Shown: positions 1 to 9,450 of the stretch, piece after piece
How positions within the stretch are numbered: position 1 is the first letter of the stretch
How the letters are laid out: every line of letters begins with the position of its first letter
Origin: Candidatus Thorarchaeota archaeon
Lineage (GTDB): Archaea; Asgardarchaeota; Thorarchaeia; Thorarchaeales; Thorarchaeaceae
Assembly (NCBI GenBank): GCA_016840825.1
Contig: JAEORN010000151.1
Span: 1 to 64,000 of the forward strand
Reading direction: 5' to 3'
Length of the DNA: 64,000 nucleotides
Translations under genes and position numbers: made by a program
The notes under the pieces: generated by a model
Told to the model about the DNA's origin: nothing
The model's input: only the letters and a program-made list of their open reading frames with translations
Database searches by the model: none

Positions 1-800
1 GTGAATATCCCCTGTGAGTCATCTGTCACCAAACACTGGACAATCTTTTCCCCCAAGTAAGTATGAATCCGTTCTCCGTATTTCCATTCTACTTCGTTTG
101 GATTCTTTACCATCCTTATGAAAAAATCTGAATTATCATAGATACCTTGTAATAACTTCGATTGTTCTCTCTGGCAAAGCCATCTCAGCCACCTATTATT
201 CTTTCCCCAGCGAAACTCCACATGACGCTTCAATAGTCGACCTTCATACTTTTCCATACCTTGAATTGAATCCCAATTTTCTCTTAGGCTATTGTATAGT
301 GATCTACAATCACTCTCTCCATAAACAACAAGATCGATATCAGATTCTAAATTTGAAAGTCCTACAAGCTGGGATCCTGTGATGCCAATAGAGGATTCTT
401 TCATCCGTGCGAGGTCTAAAAATGAGTTTACTAGATTAACAGTTTTCTGTTCCAAGTTGCTAAGATGACTGCCTTTATCGCGCATGTGTCTGAGTGCATC
501 AATAGGATTGAGGATGAAATCGATTTTATCAATGGGTACTGCTTGAAGTAGCCGATTGCTATATGGATCCAACCACAAGAAATGATCGTAGTTTCTACTA
601 AGAAACTTCTCTCGTTCTTTAATATCATATATTTTGGAGTATTTTCTACCCATAGATTGTCTATCTCCAAACTCATCTGGTATATAACGTAGATACGCAA
701 TGTACCTATCTTCAGGATGCACTATACCTTTCACTTCGAAAACTAAACCTTCTTCTGTTACTATGAAATATCCTTCGTTAACCAAAGCTATCGATGGCAT
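1..800 (-). CDS. Nucleotidyltransferase-fold protein (COG1665-like), 3' end outside window
   Basis: An open frame on the minus strand runs without a stop from the ATG at 800 through the left edge, giving at least 266 residues. Around residues 140-161 it has the Pol-beta nucleotidyltransferase signature, GSQLVGL followed by SDIDLVVYG, with the two metal-binding aspartates. The N-terminal segment (EDRYIAYLRYIPDEFGDRQ, then GRKYSKIYDI) resembles archaeal uncharacterised nucleotidyltransferases grouped as COG1665. Substrate and reaction are unknown. It is divergent from the desulfurase-like gene, with about 45 bases between the starts. The fold call is firm; the function is not. Confidence 0.75.
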   Translation of the reverse strand, partial: MPSIALVNEGYFIVTEEGLVFEVKGIVHPEDRYIAYLRYIPDEFGDRQSMGRKYSKIYDIKEREKFLSRNYDHFLWLDPYSNRLLQAVPIDKIDFILNPIDALRHMRDKGSHLSNLEQKTVNLVNSFLDLARMKESSIGITGSQLVGLSNLESDIDLVVYGESDCRSLYNSLRENWDSIQGMEKYEGRLLKRHVEFRWGKNNRWLRWLCQREQSKLLQGIYDNSDFFIRMVKNPNEVEWKYGERIHTYLGEKIVQCLVTDDSQGIF

Positions 801-845
801 AGTATCACCATTACAATTAAAGACCATCATATATCTACTGAACAT

Positions 846-2057
846 ATGACAACTATGAACGTCCGAGCACATTTTCCAGTTCTTGCAAAGAATCCAAGTC
901 TAGTATACCTTGATTCTGCTAGTACGACTCTTGTTCCTCAAGCAGTTATAGATAAAGTACAAGAATTCCTTTCCAATATTGTTTCTTCCTCAAGAAGAGG
1001 AGCGCATACATTAGCTATTCAAGGAGGTTCAGTTGTCGAAGAAACTCGGAAAAAAGTCGCATCATTTTTAGATTCGGAGCCTTCCTTAATTTCATTTCAA
1101 AAATCCATACCATCAACAGCTACTTCATTTGCACTTGGTTATGATTGGAAAAATGAAGGACGTAATACTATTCTGGTAGCTGCGAGTGAAGAACATTCTA
1201 TTCTTGTACCTCTGCAAAGGGTGTCACAACTTCTCAATTTGGAGATTAAACCTATTCAAATCGACGATAAAGGATTACTAGATTTTAACTCACTAGAGAA
1301 TCTTCTCAATGAAAAAGTAGGCATTGTTGCTGTTGGTTCAACAACAATAGGATGGGGAATACATAATCCTCTTCAAAAGATATCTAAGTTAGTTCATGAA
1401 TACGGTGCCATACTTCTTTCAGATATGAGTCGTTCTTTTGCATATGACTTGCCATCCCTAATCAAGTCTGGTCCCGATCTAATGATAACATCGGCAAATA
1501 CATCCTTTATGGCTCCTCCAGGTCTCTCTATCCAATGGATTAGCGAATCAGTAGGATTTGACCATACTCCTGGAATATTAGGTGGATCTAGCGTTTCCAA
1601 TGTCAATTTGCACGATTTTGAAGTTGCTTTGCAACCAGACAAATTCGAGTCAGGTACACTTAATGTTCCTGCAATAGCTGGTCTTGGAGCCGCACTTGAC
1701 TACATTCAGAGGATAGGATCAGCAGCAATAGCATCTCATCTTGGTCAACTTGCTATACACACAATTAAGAAGCTAAGTGAAATAGAATCTCTAAATCTAT
1801 ATGGTCATCCCAATGAACACTCGACAATTTTTGGATTTAATATAGGCAGCGATGATTTGACAAGTTGTCATGATATTGCTTTATTTCTAGATGAATCCAA
1901 TATTGCAACGAGAAGTGGTCTACTTTGTGCACACCCTCTTGTGAAAAGGGTTTCTTTTGAAGGTGTTATTCAAGCATCTTTTGGGATATATAACACTATT
2001 GAAGAAATAGATTTACTTGCTGATATCTTGGATACAATAAGTAAAGACTTGATTTGA
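846..2057 (+). CDS. Cysteine-desulfurase-like protein (class V aminotransferase fold) lacking the PLP lysine
   Basis: 403 residues with the layout of SufS/CsdA cysteine desulfurases: N-terminal YLDSAST, RGAHTLA at 51-57, EEH (His117) where the PLP-stacking His lies, an Asp at 193, FESGTLN near 268, and RSGLLCAHPL with Cys361 at the persulfide cysteine. The usual Ser-Gly-His-Lys that forms the Schiff base with PLP is replaced by SANTSF (about residues 216-221). There is no lysine there, and the DGAQ motif has become DMSR. Normal enzymes make persulfide sulfur for Fe-S clusters and tRNA thiolation. This copy keeps the cysteine but probably cannot hold PLP covalently. It may be a sulfur-carrier or regulatory paralogue, or use another chemistry. 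It is the first gene downstream of a divergent promoter region. Confidence 0.85.
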   Translation: MTTMNVRAHFPVLAKNPSLVYLDSASTTLVPQAVIDKVQEFLSNIVSSSRRGAHTLAIQGGSVVEETRKKVASFLDSEPSLISFQKSIPSTATSFALGYDWKNEGRNTILVAASEEHSILVPLQRVSQLLNLEIKPIQIDDKGLLDFNSLENLLNEKVGIVAVGSTTIGWGIHNPLQKISKLVHEYGAILLSDMSRSFAYDLPSLIKSGPDLMITSANTSFMAPPGLSIQWISESVGFDHTPGILGGSSVSNVNLHDFEVALQPDKFESGTLNVPAIAGLGAALDYIQRIGSAAIASHLGQLAIHTIKKLSEIESLNLYGHPNEHSTIFGFNIGSDDLTSCHDIALFLDESNIATRSGLLCAHPLVKRVSFEGVIQASFGIYNTIEEIDLLADILDTISKDLI

Positions 2058-2060
2058 TAC

Positions 2061-2321
2061 TTAGCTAAGAATGAAGGTTGGTGGATAGGCAACAAAGTAT
2101 TGAACTACTATTGCTAACATAACTCCACTAAAAACCAATCCCTTTCCTCTCTTTGAATTAACTTCAGTAAACCATAGAATAGCTCCCACTAATACAACTA
2201 TAACAGCTGAAATTCTTGCTATAAATATGAGAAACTCCCAAATTTCAGCAAAATAGCCAGCTATCAGATTCGCAAAATCTGTCAGAGGAGATTGAAGTAT
2301 ATATGGCAACATTGGTTTCAC
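2061..2321 (-). CDS. Small two-helix membrane protein
   Basis: 86 residues with two hydrophobic helices (about 30-50 and 62-80) joined by a short basic loop, VNSKRGKGL. The layout recalls VirB2/TrbC-type pilin-like membrane proteins, but the resemblance is general. It sits tail-to-tail 3 bases from the desulfurase-like gene and 36 bases downstream of glmS, so it may be cotranscribed with glmS. No function can be assigned. The coherent membrane pattern favours a real gene. Confidence 0.5.
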   Translation of the reverse strand: MKPMLPYILQSPLTDFANLIAGYFAEIWEFLIFIARISAVIVVLVGAILWFTEVNSKRGKGLVFSGVMLAIVVQYFVAYPPTFILS

Positions 2322-2357
2322 ACACAGACTAGTAGATCAAGGCACAATTTAAGCCCA

Positions 2358-4181
2358 TCATAGAACTGTAACTGATTTTGCTAGATTACGTGGTTTATCT
2401 GGATCGAATCCTTTCCTAGTTGCCATATAATAGCTGAACAATTGTAGAGGTACGACATAAGGCATAACAGAGAACTCAGGATCAACTCCCTTTGGAATTG
2501 TAAATAGGCTATCCGAAAGGGACTGTATCTCATAATCTTCTTCCTCAAGAACCGAGATTATAGATGCCCCTCTTGCTTTCATCTCCATAATATTGCCAAT
2601 AAGCCTTGCACGAGTATCGTCATTTGGTGCTACAAAGATTACTGGATAATTGTCATGTACCAACGCAATAGGACCATGTTTTGATTCCCCTGCGGAGTAC
2701 CCTTCCGCATGATTATAGGAAATCTCCTTTAGCTTTAGTGCTCCTTCATAAGCAGTAGCCATGGAGATACCACGTCCTAAGAACAGCATACTTGGACTTG
2801 CATGATAAATGCTGGCAATCTGTCTAGCATGTTCTTCTTCAGTTGCAATTACCTTCGAAACAATATCTGGTATTTGCTCTAGAGCAGTTCGTTTCTTTAC
2901 TAGAATCTCAGGCTCTTTGTATTCTGTAACTTCTCCAAGAGACAAAGCAATTTGTGCTAATGATGTAAGCTGCACCATAAATGTCTTAGTAGCAGCGACA
3001 CCAATTTCAGGACCTGCCTGAGTAATTACTGTATGATCAGCTAAACGAGTAATCGAACTACCTACAACATTAGTAATTGCAAGGATTCTAGCACCCTTTT
3101 TCTTGGCATACTTTGCCGCAGATATAGTATCAGTTGTTTCACCCGATTGAGTAATAGCAAGAACAAGGTCATTTTCTGAAATCACATCATAGACACTATC
3201 TTGAAAATCACTAGCCAATTCGAACGATGGAAGAACACCACCAAGTGATGCAAGCATATGTCTGCCAGCCATCGCAGCGTGTCCAGACGTTCCCATTGCT
3301 AAGATGTAGAGATTATTCGATTTTGAAATGAGCTCTGCAGCTTCTGTTAGAATCTCTGTTCGTAGTCTTAGTGTATTTCTAATAGCTTCAGGTTGTTCAT
3401 GAATTTCCTTAAGCATAAAATGCGGAAATCCACCCTTTTGAGCTTGGTCAGCAGTCCAACTTATCTTGATTGTTTCTCTATCTACCTGTTTTCCATCAGA
3501 AAGACGTTCAATTTCAATTCCACCAACGGTAAGTGTCGCTATTTCTCCATCTAGAAGAAGTATCATATTATTTGTAACTGGTAAGAATGCTGGAATGTCC
3601 GATGATACATAGCTAGTAGATCCTTGTCTACCTATTACTAGCGGATTACCGTCTCGAGTTACAACCATTTTATCAGGCTCTCGGGTACTCATTACAACAA
3701 CTGCATATGTTCCTTCTATCAGTGAGGTTGCTTGCTTCAGGGCATCTTTAAGGGACATTCCTTCATCCATGAAATCCTCAATTAAATGTGGCAGAATTTC
3801 TGTATCTGTATCAGATTCAAAACTGTGTCCCTTTTTGGTTAGTTTTTCTCGTAACTCGAGAAAGTTATCTATTACCCCATTATGAACAACTGCAATCTCA
3901 TTTTTGCAATCGAAATGTGGATGAGAATTATACATAGAAGGAATCCCATGTGTTGCCCACCGAGTATGTCCAATCCCAATATTTCCAGGCAGATCATCTA
4001 AATTCAGTTTTTGGTGAACATCATCGATTTTTCCTTTATCCTTCTTTGTAAAAAGCTCCTCCGATTTAATAGTCGTAATGCCTACAGAATCATATCCTCT
4101 ATATTCCAGTCTTTTTAATGCTTGATGAATAAACGAAGCAACCTCTCCTTTTTCTTGTACAACACCAATAATTCCACACAT
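2358..4181 (-). CDS. glmS: Glutamine--fructose-6-phosphate aminotransferase (isomerizing)
   Basis: This cytoplasmic enzyme makes glucosamine-6-phosphate from fructose-6-phosphate and glutamine, the first step toward UDP-GlcNAc for surface glycans. The 607-residue length is typical. The N terminus, MCGIIGVV, exposes Cys2 as the nucleophile of the class II glutamine amidotransferase, followed by EYRGYDS and GHTRWATHG. Two SIS sugar-isomerase domains fill the second half (GTSGHA, SQSGETTDT, then GRGISMATAYEGALKLKE). The C terminus, PRNLAKSVTVL, matches the family's PRNLAKSVTVE end, which carries the active-site lysine. Confidence 0.97.
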   Translation of the reverse strand: MCGIIGVVQEKGEVASFIHQALKRLEYRGYDSVGITTIKSEELFTKKDKGKIDDVHQKLNLDDLPGNIGIGHTRWATHGIPSMYNSHPHFDCKNEIAVVHNGVIDNFLELREKLTKKGHSFESDTDTEILPHLIEDFMDEGMSLKDALKQATSLIEGTYAVVVMSTREPDKMVVTRDGNPLVIGRQGSTSYVSSDIPAFLPVTNNMILLLDGEIATLTVGGIEIERLSDGKQVDRETIKISWTADQAQKGGFPHFMLKEIHEQPEAIRNTLRLRTEILTEAAELISKSNNLYILAMGTSGHAAMAGRHMLASLGGVLPSFELASDFQDSVYDVISENDLVLAITQSGETTDTISAAKYAKKKGARILAITNVVGSSITRLADHTVITQAGPEIGVAATKTFMVQLTSLAQIALSLGEVTEYKEPEILVKKRTALEQIPDIVSKVIATEEEHARQIASIYHASPSMLFLGRGISMATAYEGALKLKEISYNHAEGYSAGESKHGPIALVHDNYPVIFVAPNDDTRARLIGNIMEMKARGASIISVLEEEDYEIQSLSDSLFTIPKGVDPEFSVMPYVVPLQLFSYYMATRKGFDPDKPRNLAKSVTVL

Positions 4182-4265
4182 GGGCTTTATTCCTCAAACT
4201 GACTGAAATAGTGAAATTATAGAAGGACTTTATCAAGAAAGAGTTTTTGCTAGTGGTTAGTTAAA

Positions 4266-4577
4266 CTAACCTGTAAGTTCAATCTCAATATAAACAGAGT
4301 CCGGAATTCTAACACGCATTATCTGTCTGATAGCTCTTTCATCTGCATCTATATCAATAAGGCGCTTATGGACTCTCATTTCCCATTTATCCCAAGATTC
4401 TGAACCTTGTCCACATGGTGTTTTTCGAGTTGGAATTACCATTCTTCTAGTAGGAAGGGGAATCGGGCCTGACATTCTCACACCTGTTTTTCGAGTAATT
4501 CGTCTAATTTGGTTACAGACTCCATCTAAGTGCTCGGTACTTGTACTTGATAGTCTGATTCTCGCTCGTTGAGTCAT
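4266..4577 (-). CDS. rpsJ: Small ribosomal subunit protein uS10
   Basis: 103 residues, the normal archaeal length. Recognisable uS10 segments are [19 protein letters not shown], the GPIPLPTRR loop and [17 protein letters not shown]. It assembles into the head of the 30S subunit. It lies alone here, away from the EF-1alpha gene that often precedes it in archaea, and is divergent from the isopentenyl phosphate kinase gene. A TATA-like TTTTTATC on the minus strand at about 4630-4638 is a plausible promoter, roughly 55 bases upstream. Confidence 0.97.
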   Translation of the reverse strand: MTQRARIRLSSTSTEHLDGVCNQIRRITRKTGVRMSGPIPLPTRRMVIPTRKTPCGQGSESWDKWEMRVHKRLIDIDADERAIRQIMRVRIPDSVYIEIELTG

Positions 4578-4710
4578 ATCAATATCCCGCTCCAGTTTGG
4601 CAGGTGTTCATCCCAACGGAATGTGGTTCGGATAAAAAGCTTGTCTTATGTGTGACATTTACCTACTAAAGATAAATTCCATAAGTGGATTACATACACA
4701 AAAAACCAGA

Positions 4711-5514
4711 GTGACTATAGTGAAAGATACAATCCTTCTCAAGCTTGGAGGATCCGTCATAACTTACAAGCATGAAACTCCTCCTAAGATAAATATAGAA
4801 ACTGTGAAACGTGTTTCTAGGGAGCTGCTAGATGTTTCCAATCCAATGATTTTTGTTCTAGGAGGAGGAGCTCATGGTCATCAAGCTGCTCATTCATTTG
4901 GATATGGGAATCCATCGACATCACCCAAAAAATTACTTTCTGGGATTCCAAAAATACGACATAATATGAGTGAACTCTCATTTCGTATTGAATCACTATT
5001 CAACGAAGAAGGAATTTCATCGGTTGTGATATCTCCTTTCTCTATCGCACTTTTGGAAGAACATAGAATTGTGTCTTTCTCACTTGATACAATAATTAGA
5101 ACACTTGAATCTGGACACAACGTGATAACACATGGCGATGTTTGTTTCGACACGCAACTTGGCGCTTCAATTCTTAGTGGCGATACCATTATGACTTATC
5201 TCGCAAAAGAACTTGAAATTGATAAAATTTTGATTGGAACAGATGTAGATGGAGTATTAGATAGTAATCCAACTATCAATCCGAATGCAAAAGTGATTCC
5301 TGTAATCGACCAACACAATAAGGACAACATCCTCACATCTTTAGGACCTTCAAGTGCTACTGATGTTACAGGCGGTATGGAAAAAAAGGTTCGAGATTTA
5401 TTATCATTGTCAGGTTTGGGCATCCAGACCATAATATTCAATCTGAATACTCCTGGACGTTTACAAAAAATCTTGAAGGGATCTTCAGTACTATGCACGA
5501 AAGTTCTTCCTTAG
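4711..5514 (+). CDS. Isopentenyl phosphate kinase
   Basis: It phosphorylates isopentenyl phosphate to isopentenyl diphosphate in the archaeal mevalonate pathway, feeding ether-lipid synthesis. It belongs to the amino acid kinase fold: LKLGGSVIT, GGGAHGH, the family-specific HGDVCFD histidine region, LSGDTIM, GTDVDGV and DVTGGM. An ATG at 4648 would add about 21 unusual residues. I prefer the GTG at 4711 (or 4720) because family members begin just before ILLKLGGS and an AT-rich TATA-like element lies inside the extension at about 4668-4680. The TAG stop interlocks with the TAA of the convergent ATPase gene in a TTAG overlap (5511-5514). Confidence 0.93.
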   Translation: MTIVKDTILLKLGGSVITYKHETPPKINIETVKRVSRELLDVSNPMIFVLGGGAHGHQAAHSFGYGNPSTSPKKLLSGIPKIRHNMSELSFRIESLFNEEGISSVVISPFSIALLEEHRIVSFSLDTIIRTLESGHNVITHGDVCFDTQLGASILSGDTIMTYLAKELEIDKILIGTDVDGVLDSNPTINPNAKVIPVIDQHNKDNILTSLGPSSATDVTGGMEKKVRDLLSLSGLGIQTIIFNLNTPGRLQKILKGSSVLCTKVLP

Positions 5515-8500
5515 ACGAAAATTGCAGCCAATCCTTCGTCCATTGTACGCATTACCAAATTTGATGGTGTTACGACTGAGTCTTCTAGGTATTCTGCTGC
5601 CGTTAAGATACAGATGACTTCATTGGATTCACAAGTCCTACAAGCAATATCGCTATGTAGACGAATTAATGTGCTCAGTTCCTGCTGGGTCGGAAAGACT
5701 ACATATGATTTCTTGTTGGCACATATATCGTAATAGCCATGTCCTAACAATACTGAGTCATACCTTTTTTCCAGCTCGGCCTTTAATTGATTAATAGCAT
5801 TAGCCTTAAGTTCATCAAGAACCGTTGCATTAACTATCCAAAGTCCCTCATCTAATTGTGTCAAGCCATCTTTAGATCCTATCCTTACAGCTACTAAAAC
5901 TTCATCAGCTAAAAGTTCAGTAAGTGCTCTTTTTCCTTCTTCAACGTTCAAAGGTGCACTTCGCCCCTTTTTCGATTGGATGGCTGTAGTATCGATAAAT
6001 TCTAAGATAGTTTCCCATGAAATGCAACCCTTTGATAAATCTACAAAATCTTGAATCAAACCAAACCAGAGTCTCATTTGTACGGCTCTACTTGAAGCTG
6101 ATCCAATCTCATGAACTGCTTCGAGTAGACTTATCTGAGATGCTTCAGGGTCTCCAACCGATAACCCAAGAGTTTCTGTCTTTGCTTTATATTTTACAAG
6201 TCCCTCTACAAGTCTAGATAGAGAACTTGGAAATGCAGATACCACAGAAACCGCATCAAACTCATCTGAAGCATCTAAAACTTCTCTTAGCTTTGCAGTA
6301 GCAACACTTCCTCTCACAATAACAATAAGGCTCGATACTCCATTTCTTAGAATACTCATTTGATGTCTGATTCTTTCAATTACTGATTCGAGTGTTGATG
6401 CCCTGAGCTGTTCTGGAACAATAGTAATTGCTGTTTCGTTTACAAAGAGATCGGGTCCTGTTTCACTATCACTAGTTCTTTGAATAGCATTATCCAGTTT
6501 CTCTGTCAAGTAATTGATAATCACACTTTTGACTGCATCCAAACCTTTGCCTACTGGAGAATAAACAAACCCTCCAGGAACAAGAGGGATAGCTTCTCTC
6601 TGAATTGATGACAATGAAACCAAATCCCTGAGGAGATCATTTACATCGTCTTTAGAAATTCTAGTATCCAAACTAAGAAGAAATTCATGAATCTCCTCGT
6701 GAGTAGTAATCTCTTTTGACGCCAACAAAGCTATAATATGATTTGCAAGTTCTCCTACTCTATCAAATACAGGACTCGAACTTGCCTTTGTTTCTGTAAT
6801 AGTCATATTTTCCTTAAACTCGATATCACTGTGGTCAGGATTCTTCATATCTACAGCAGCTTCAATTTCTTTGGCAATAATTGGGGTAACTTCTGATTCA
6901 AGATATTTAGCAATACTGAAAGGCTCTGTTTCAATCTCGAATGTATTACTATTAGGCATCAGAATCAAGGCTCTTCCTCTTGGCATTGTACGCAAATATT
7001 GTTCTTGGTCTGGTTCGATTGACATAAATCTCCCACCGATACTGCTATCATAAGGAAGTCTGAATGTGATTTTTGTAGAAGTATTTGCTAGAATATTAGA
7101 GGAAATATTTGGTCTAGTGGAAATCGCAATAACTCCTTGTCCTGTAGCACGTTGAAGCATAACCATTGATTCTCCAGTACTAACATCTGCTGCAGAATGT
7201 CTGGTATAACTTTCAGGTACAAGGTTGCTTGCTTCTTCAAGTATAACAAGATGATGTAAGCCAGATGAAATCCCTCTTTTCATTGAAGCATCAAAGATTC
7301 TCTTAGCAACCAGATTGTAGAGAAGTCGTGCTGAATCCATACCCCCAATTTGTGATACATATCGTAAATCAAATACTACTCTTGAACTAAGCAAATCTGA
7401 TATCTGAAAAGAATCTGTACCACCAGCCAATATAGAACCTAGGGGTTCGCGGGTTAGTATTTCAAGTCTATTTAATAACGCATCTCTTGTCATTTGACCT
7501 ACACGATCAGTTCCAGCTAACATTTCGATTTTCTTTACAAGTGCCTTTGCTCCACACCCATCTTTCTCTTCTTTTACTAGGGAGAGAATTGCTTCTCGCA
7601 AGAGCTTTTCCATCGCAGGAGATAGCTCCGAGCTACTGTTTTCTTGTATTAGTTCACGTAGTAATGAAAATGTAGAATGAGCTCGATTTGAATCAAGTGA
7701 TTCTTTTTCTATCAAATTGACTATTAATGTCGGATCAAGTCCAGGTCTTAGAACAACAATGTCTTTGAACTTCGCTAATTCTAAATATTCAGATCCTTTT
7801 ACATCAAATATCCACCAAGGAACATCCGTTTTAGTTGTAATCTCAGCCATCATCTTCTTGACTAGAGTAGTTTTTCCTGTACCAGTAGCCCCCAAGACTG
7901 CCATATGCTCTCGAAGCCATTCAGTTTCTAGTCCTACCACACCTAAACGACGATTACTATACACTGCCCAACCAATCTCAAGTTCGTTTTCAATAATTTC
8001 ACTTGAAGGGATTTGAAAATCAGGGGAGATAGTAGCACTAACAACAGGTAAGTTTTGAACAGGAGTATTAACAAATGCAACTAATCTATTTACATGAATC
8101 CTTTGTTTCCTAAGATGTCTTTTCATCAAAAGACGATATTTCTTCCATTGTGTTAGTTGTATTTCTTTTATTGCTAATTCATTATCACCGCTCCAAATTG
8201 AGTGAATCAATCCTTTTACACCTTCAACTGAAGTTCTTTCATCAATCATTACATAGATTGATGACTCAAACCAAGCTGAGTTAGCATTAATTTCTTCGAA
8301 TTCGTTTAGCAACGATTTTTTCATTGCCTGATCAGCAAGAGAATCCTCATTCCTTTTTTCTTTAGATTTAATAGTTCTCCATTTATGTTCCAATTGTCTC
8401 TTTTCTCGACCAGGTTTCGCTCTGGAAAAAACACAAGTCAAGGATATCGAGTACCCTTGTCTTAGTGAGGTAGAAATAAAACTCCCAACTTGAGATGAGT

Positions 8501-9233
8501 TTTCTGTGGGAGTTACCTTGGGAGTACCTTTCAATACCAATAAAGTCTGTTTATCTCCACCACCCACCTCTCTTTCCTTATCATACTTCGGATTAGCAAG
8601 ATCTAAAGTCATATCAGCAAGTTCATTGCTATCCAATAACCGAACACTGACACTTTCTAGTGAGGATAGCAATATTGCTTCAGTTCTTGTTGCTTCTCGT
8701 TTTAGTATTTCTTTAATAGAATCTACACTGTTTGAAGAAACCGATATGAATATGTGAAGAAAAGGTTCTCCTTCCCGAACACCATATTGGTAGGCATAAT
8801 TGACATCATCATGCATTCCTGATCTTATAGCTAGAAGTGGCGCTGTATTATATTGTAGCGCTTCATTTCTCTTTAGTAAAGAACCTGAAACAGATGAAAG
8901 TTTCAAACAAATAATTCCCACATGTCTTCTATCTACGGTAAATATCAAACATTCATCATCAGGTACAACTAACGGAACTACTTCATCTATTTGAGAATAA
9001 GTCAAAATCCCTCCTGCAACTAATGAAAGTGAACAAAGAACAAGCTCAATCACTAATCTGTATGGTATTATTCTTGGTTGACCAAAACCTGCCAAAGGTA
9101 AGATATAAACTCCCAGCACATATGTTGCTGTTATTGTAGTCACCAATATCCAAAATATCTTGATCCATTGCCCGAAATTTCGGAGGTTTGCTAAATTTGT
9201 CCTCCATTTGGATTCTGAAATTATCCGTACCAT
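5511..9233 (-). CDS. Very large membrane-anchored HerA/VirB4-like P-loop ATPase
   Basis: About 1240 residues. An N-terminal pair of transmembrane helices (IFWILVTTITATYVLGVYIL and VIELVLCSLSLVAGGIL) precedes a soluble region. A DUF87/HerA-FtsK-type ATPase core follows, with Walker A GATGTGKTT near 7870-7895 and Walker B HLVILEEASNLVP near 7240-7260. The STRPNISSNILANTSTKI segment resembles the sensor strand of HerA-like hexameric pumps. About 450 further residues have no motif I recognise. Such proteins pump DNA or protein or drive conjugation-type secretion, but no relaxase or channel genes lie nearby. A frame to 9305 adds 24 residues; I chose the ATG at 9233, just before the first helix. 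Convergent with the IPK gene. Confidence 0.8.
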   Translation of the reverse strand: MVRIISESKWRTNLANLRNFGQWIKIFWILVTTITATYVLGVYILPLAGFGQPRIIPYRLVIELVLCSLSLVAGGILTYSQIDEVVPLVVPDDECLIFTVDRRHVGIICLKLSSVSGSLLKRNEALQYNTAPLLAIRSGMHDDVNYAYQYGVREGEPFLHIFISVSSNSVDSIKEILKREATRTEAILLSSLESVSVRLLDSNELADMTLDLANPKYDKEREVGGGDKQTLLVLKGTPKVTPTENSSQVGSFISTSLRQGYSISLTCVFSRAKPGREKRQLEHKWRTIKSKEKRNEDSLADQAMKKSLLNEFEEINANSAWFESSIYVMIDERTSVEGVKGLIHSIWSGDNELAIKEIQLTQWKKYRLLMKRHLRKQRIHVNRLVAFVNTPVQNLPVVSATISPDFQIPSSEIIENELEIGWAVYSNRRLGVVGLETEWLREHMAVLGATGTGKTTLVKKMMAEITTKTDVPWWIFDVKGSEYLELAKFKDIVVLRPGLDPTLIVNLIEKESLDSNRAHSTFSLLRELIQENSSSELSPAMEKLLREAILSLVKEEKDGCGAKALVKKIEMLAGTDRVGQMTRDALLNRLEILTREPLGSILAGGTDSFQISDLLSSRVVFDLRYVSQIGGMDSARLLYNLVAKRIFDASMKRGISSGLHHLVILEEASNLVPESYTRHSAADVSTGESMVMLQRATGQGVIAISTRPNISSNILANTSTKITFRLPYDSSIGGRFMSIEPDQEQYLRTMPRGRALILMPNSNTFEIETEPFSIAKYLESEVTPIIAKEIEAAVDMKNPDHSDIEFKENMTITETKASSSPVFDRVGELANHIIALLASKEITTHEEIHEFLLSLDTRISKDDVNDLLRDLVSLSSIQREAIPLVPGGFVYSPVGKGLDAVKSVIINYLTEKLDNAIQRTSDSETGPDLFVNETAITIVPEQLRASTLESVIERIRHQMSILRNGVSSLIVIVRGSVATAKLREVLDASDEFDAVSVVSAFPSSLSRLVEGLVKYKAKTETLGLSVGDPEASQISLLEAVHEIGSASSRAVQMRLWFGLIQDFVDLSKGCISWETILEFIDTTAIQSKKGRSAPLNVEEGKRALTELLADEVLVAVRIGSKDGLTQLDEGLWIVNATVLDELKANAINQLKAELEKRYDSVLLGHGYYDICANKKSYVVFPTQQELSTLIRLHSDIACRTCESNEVICILTAAEYLEDSVVTPSNLVMRTMDEGLAAIFV

Positions 9234-9450
9234 TCCATTGTACCCCGTTATTGGAAATTGGGCAACAAGGCATGCCTTATCATAGAACACCCTGCATCTA
9301 TTCATTCAATTTTTTAACATAAGAACTACCCTCGTTTCTGCCACATGCTAGTTAATCTATAGGAGGTTAAAAGTCACAAGTATAGACAATCTTTCGAAGT
9401 CAGAACAGGTCTTTCTATCTGGATTACCGATAAATTGAGAGGTCATATAG

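Noticed and set aside
431..700. 89-codon minus-strand frame
   Set aside because: It is a shadow of the nucleotidyltransferase gene, whose open frame covers 1-800 on the same strand in another phase and carries the family motif.
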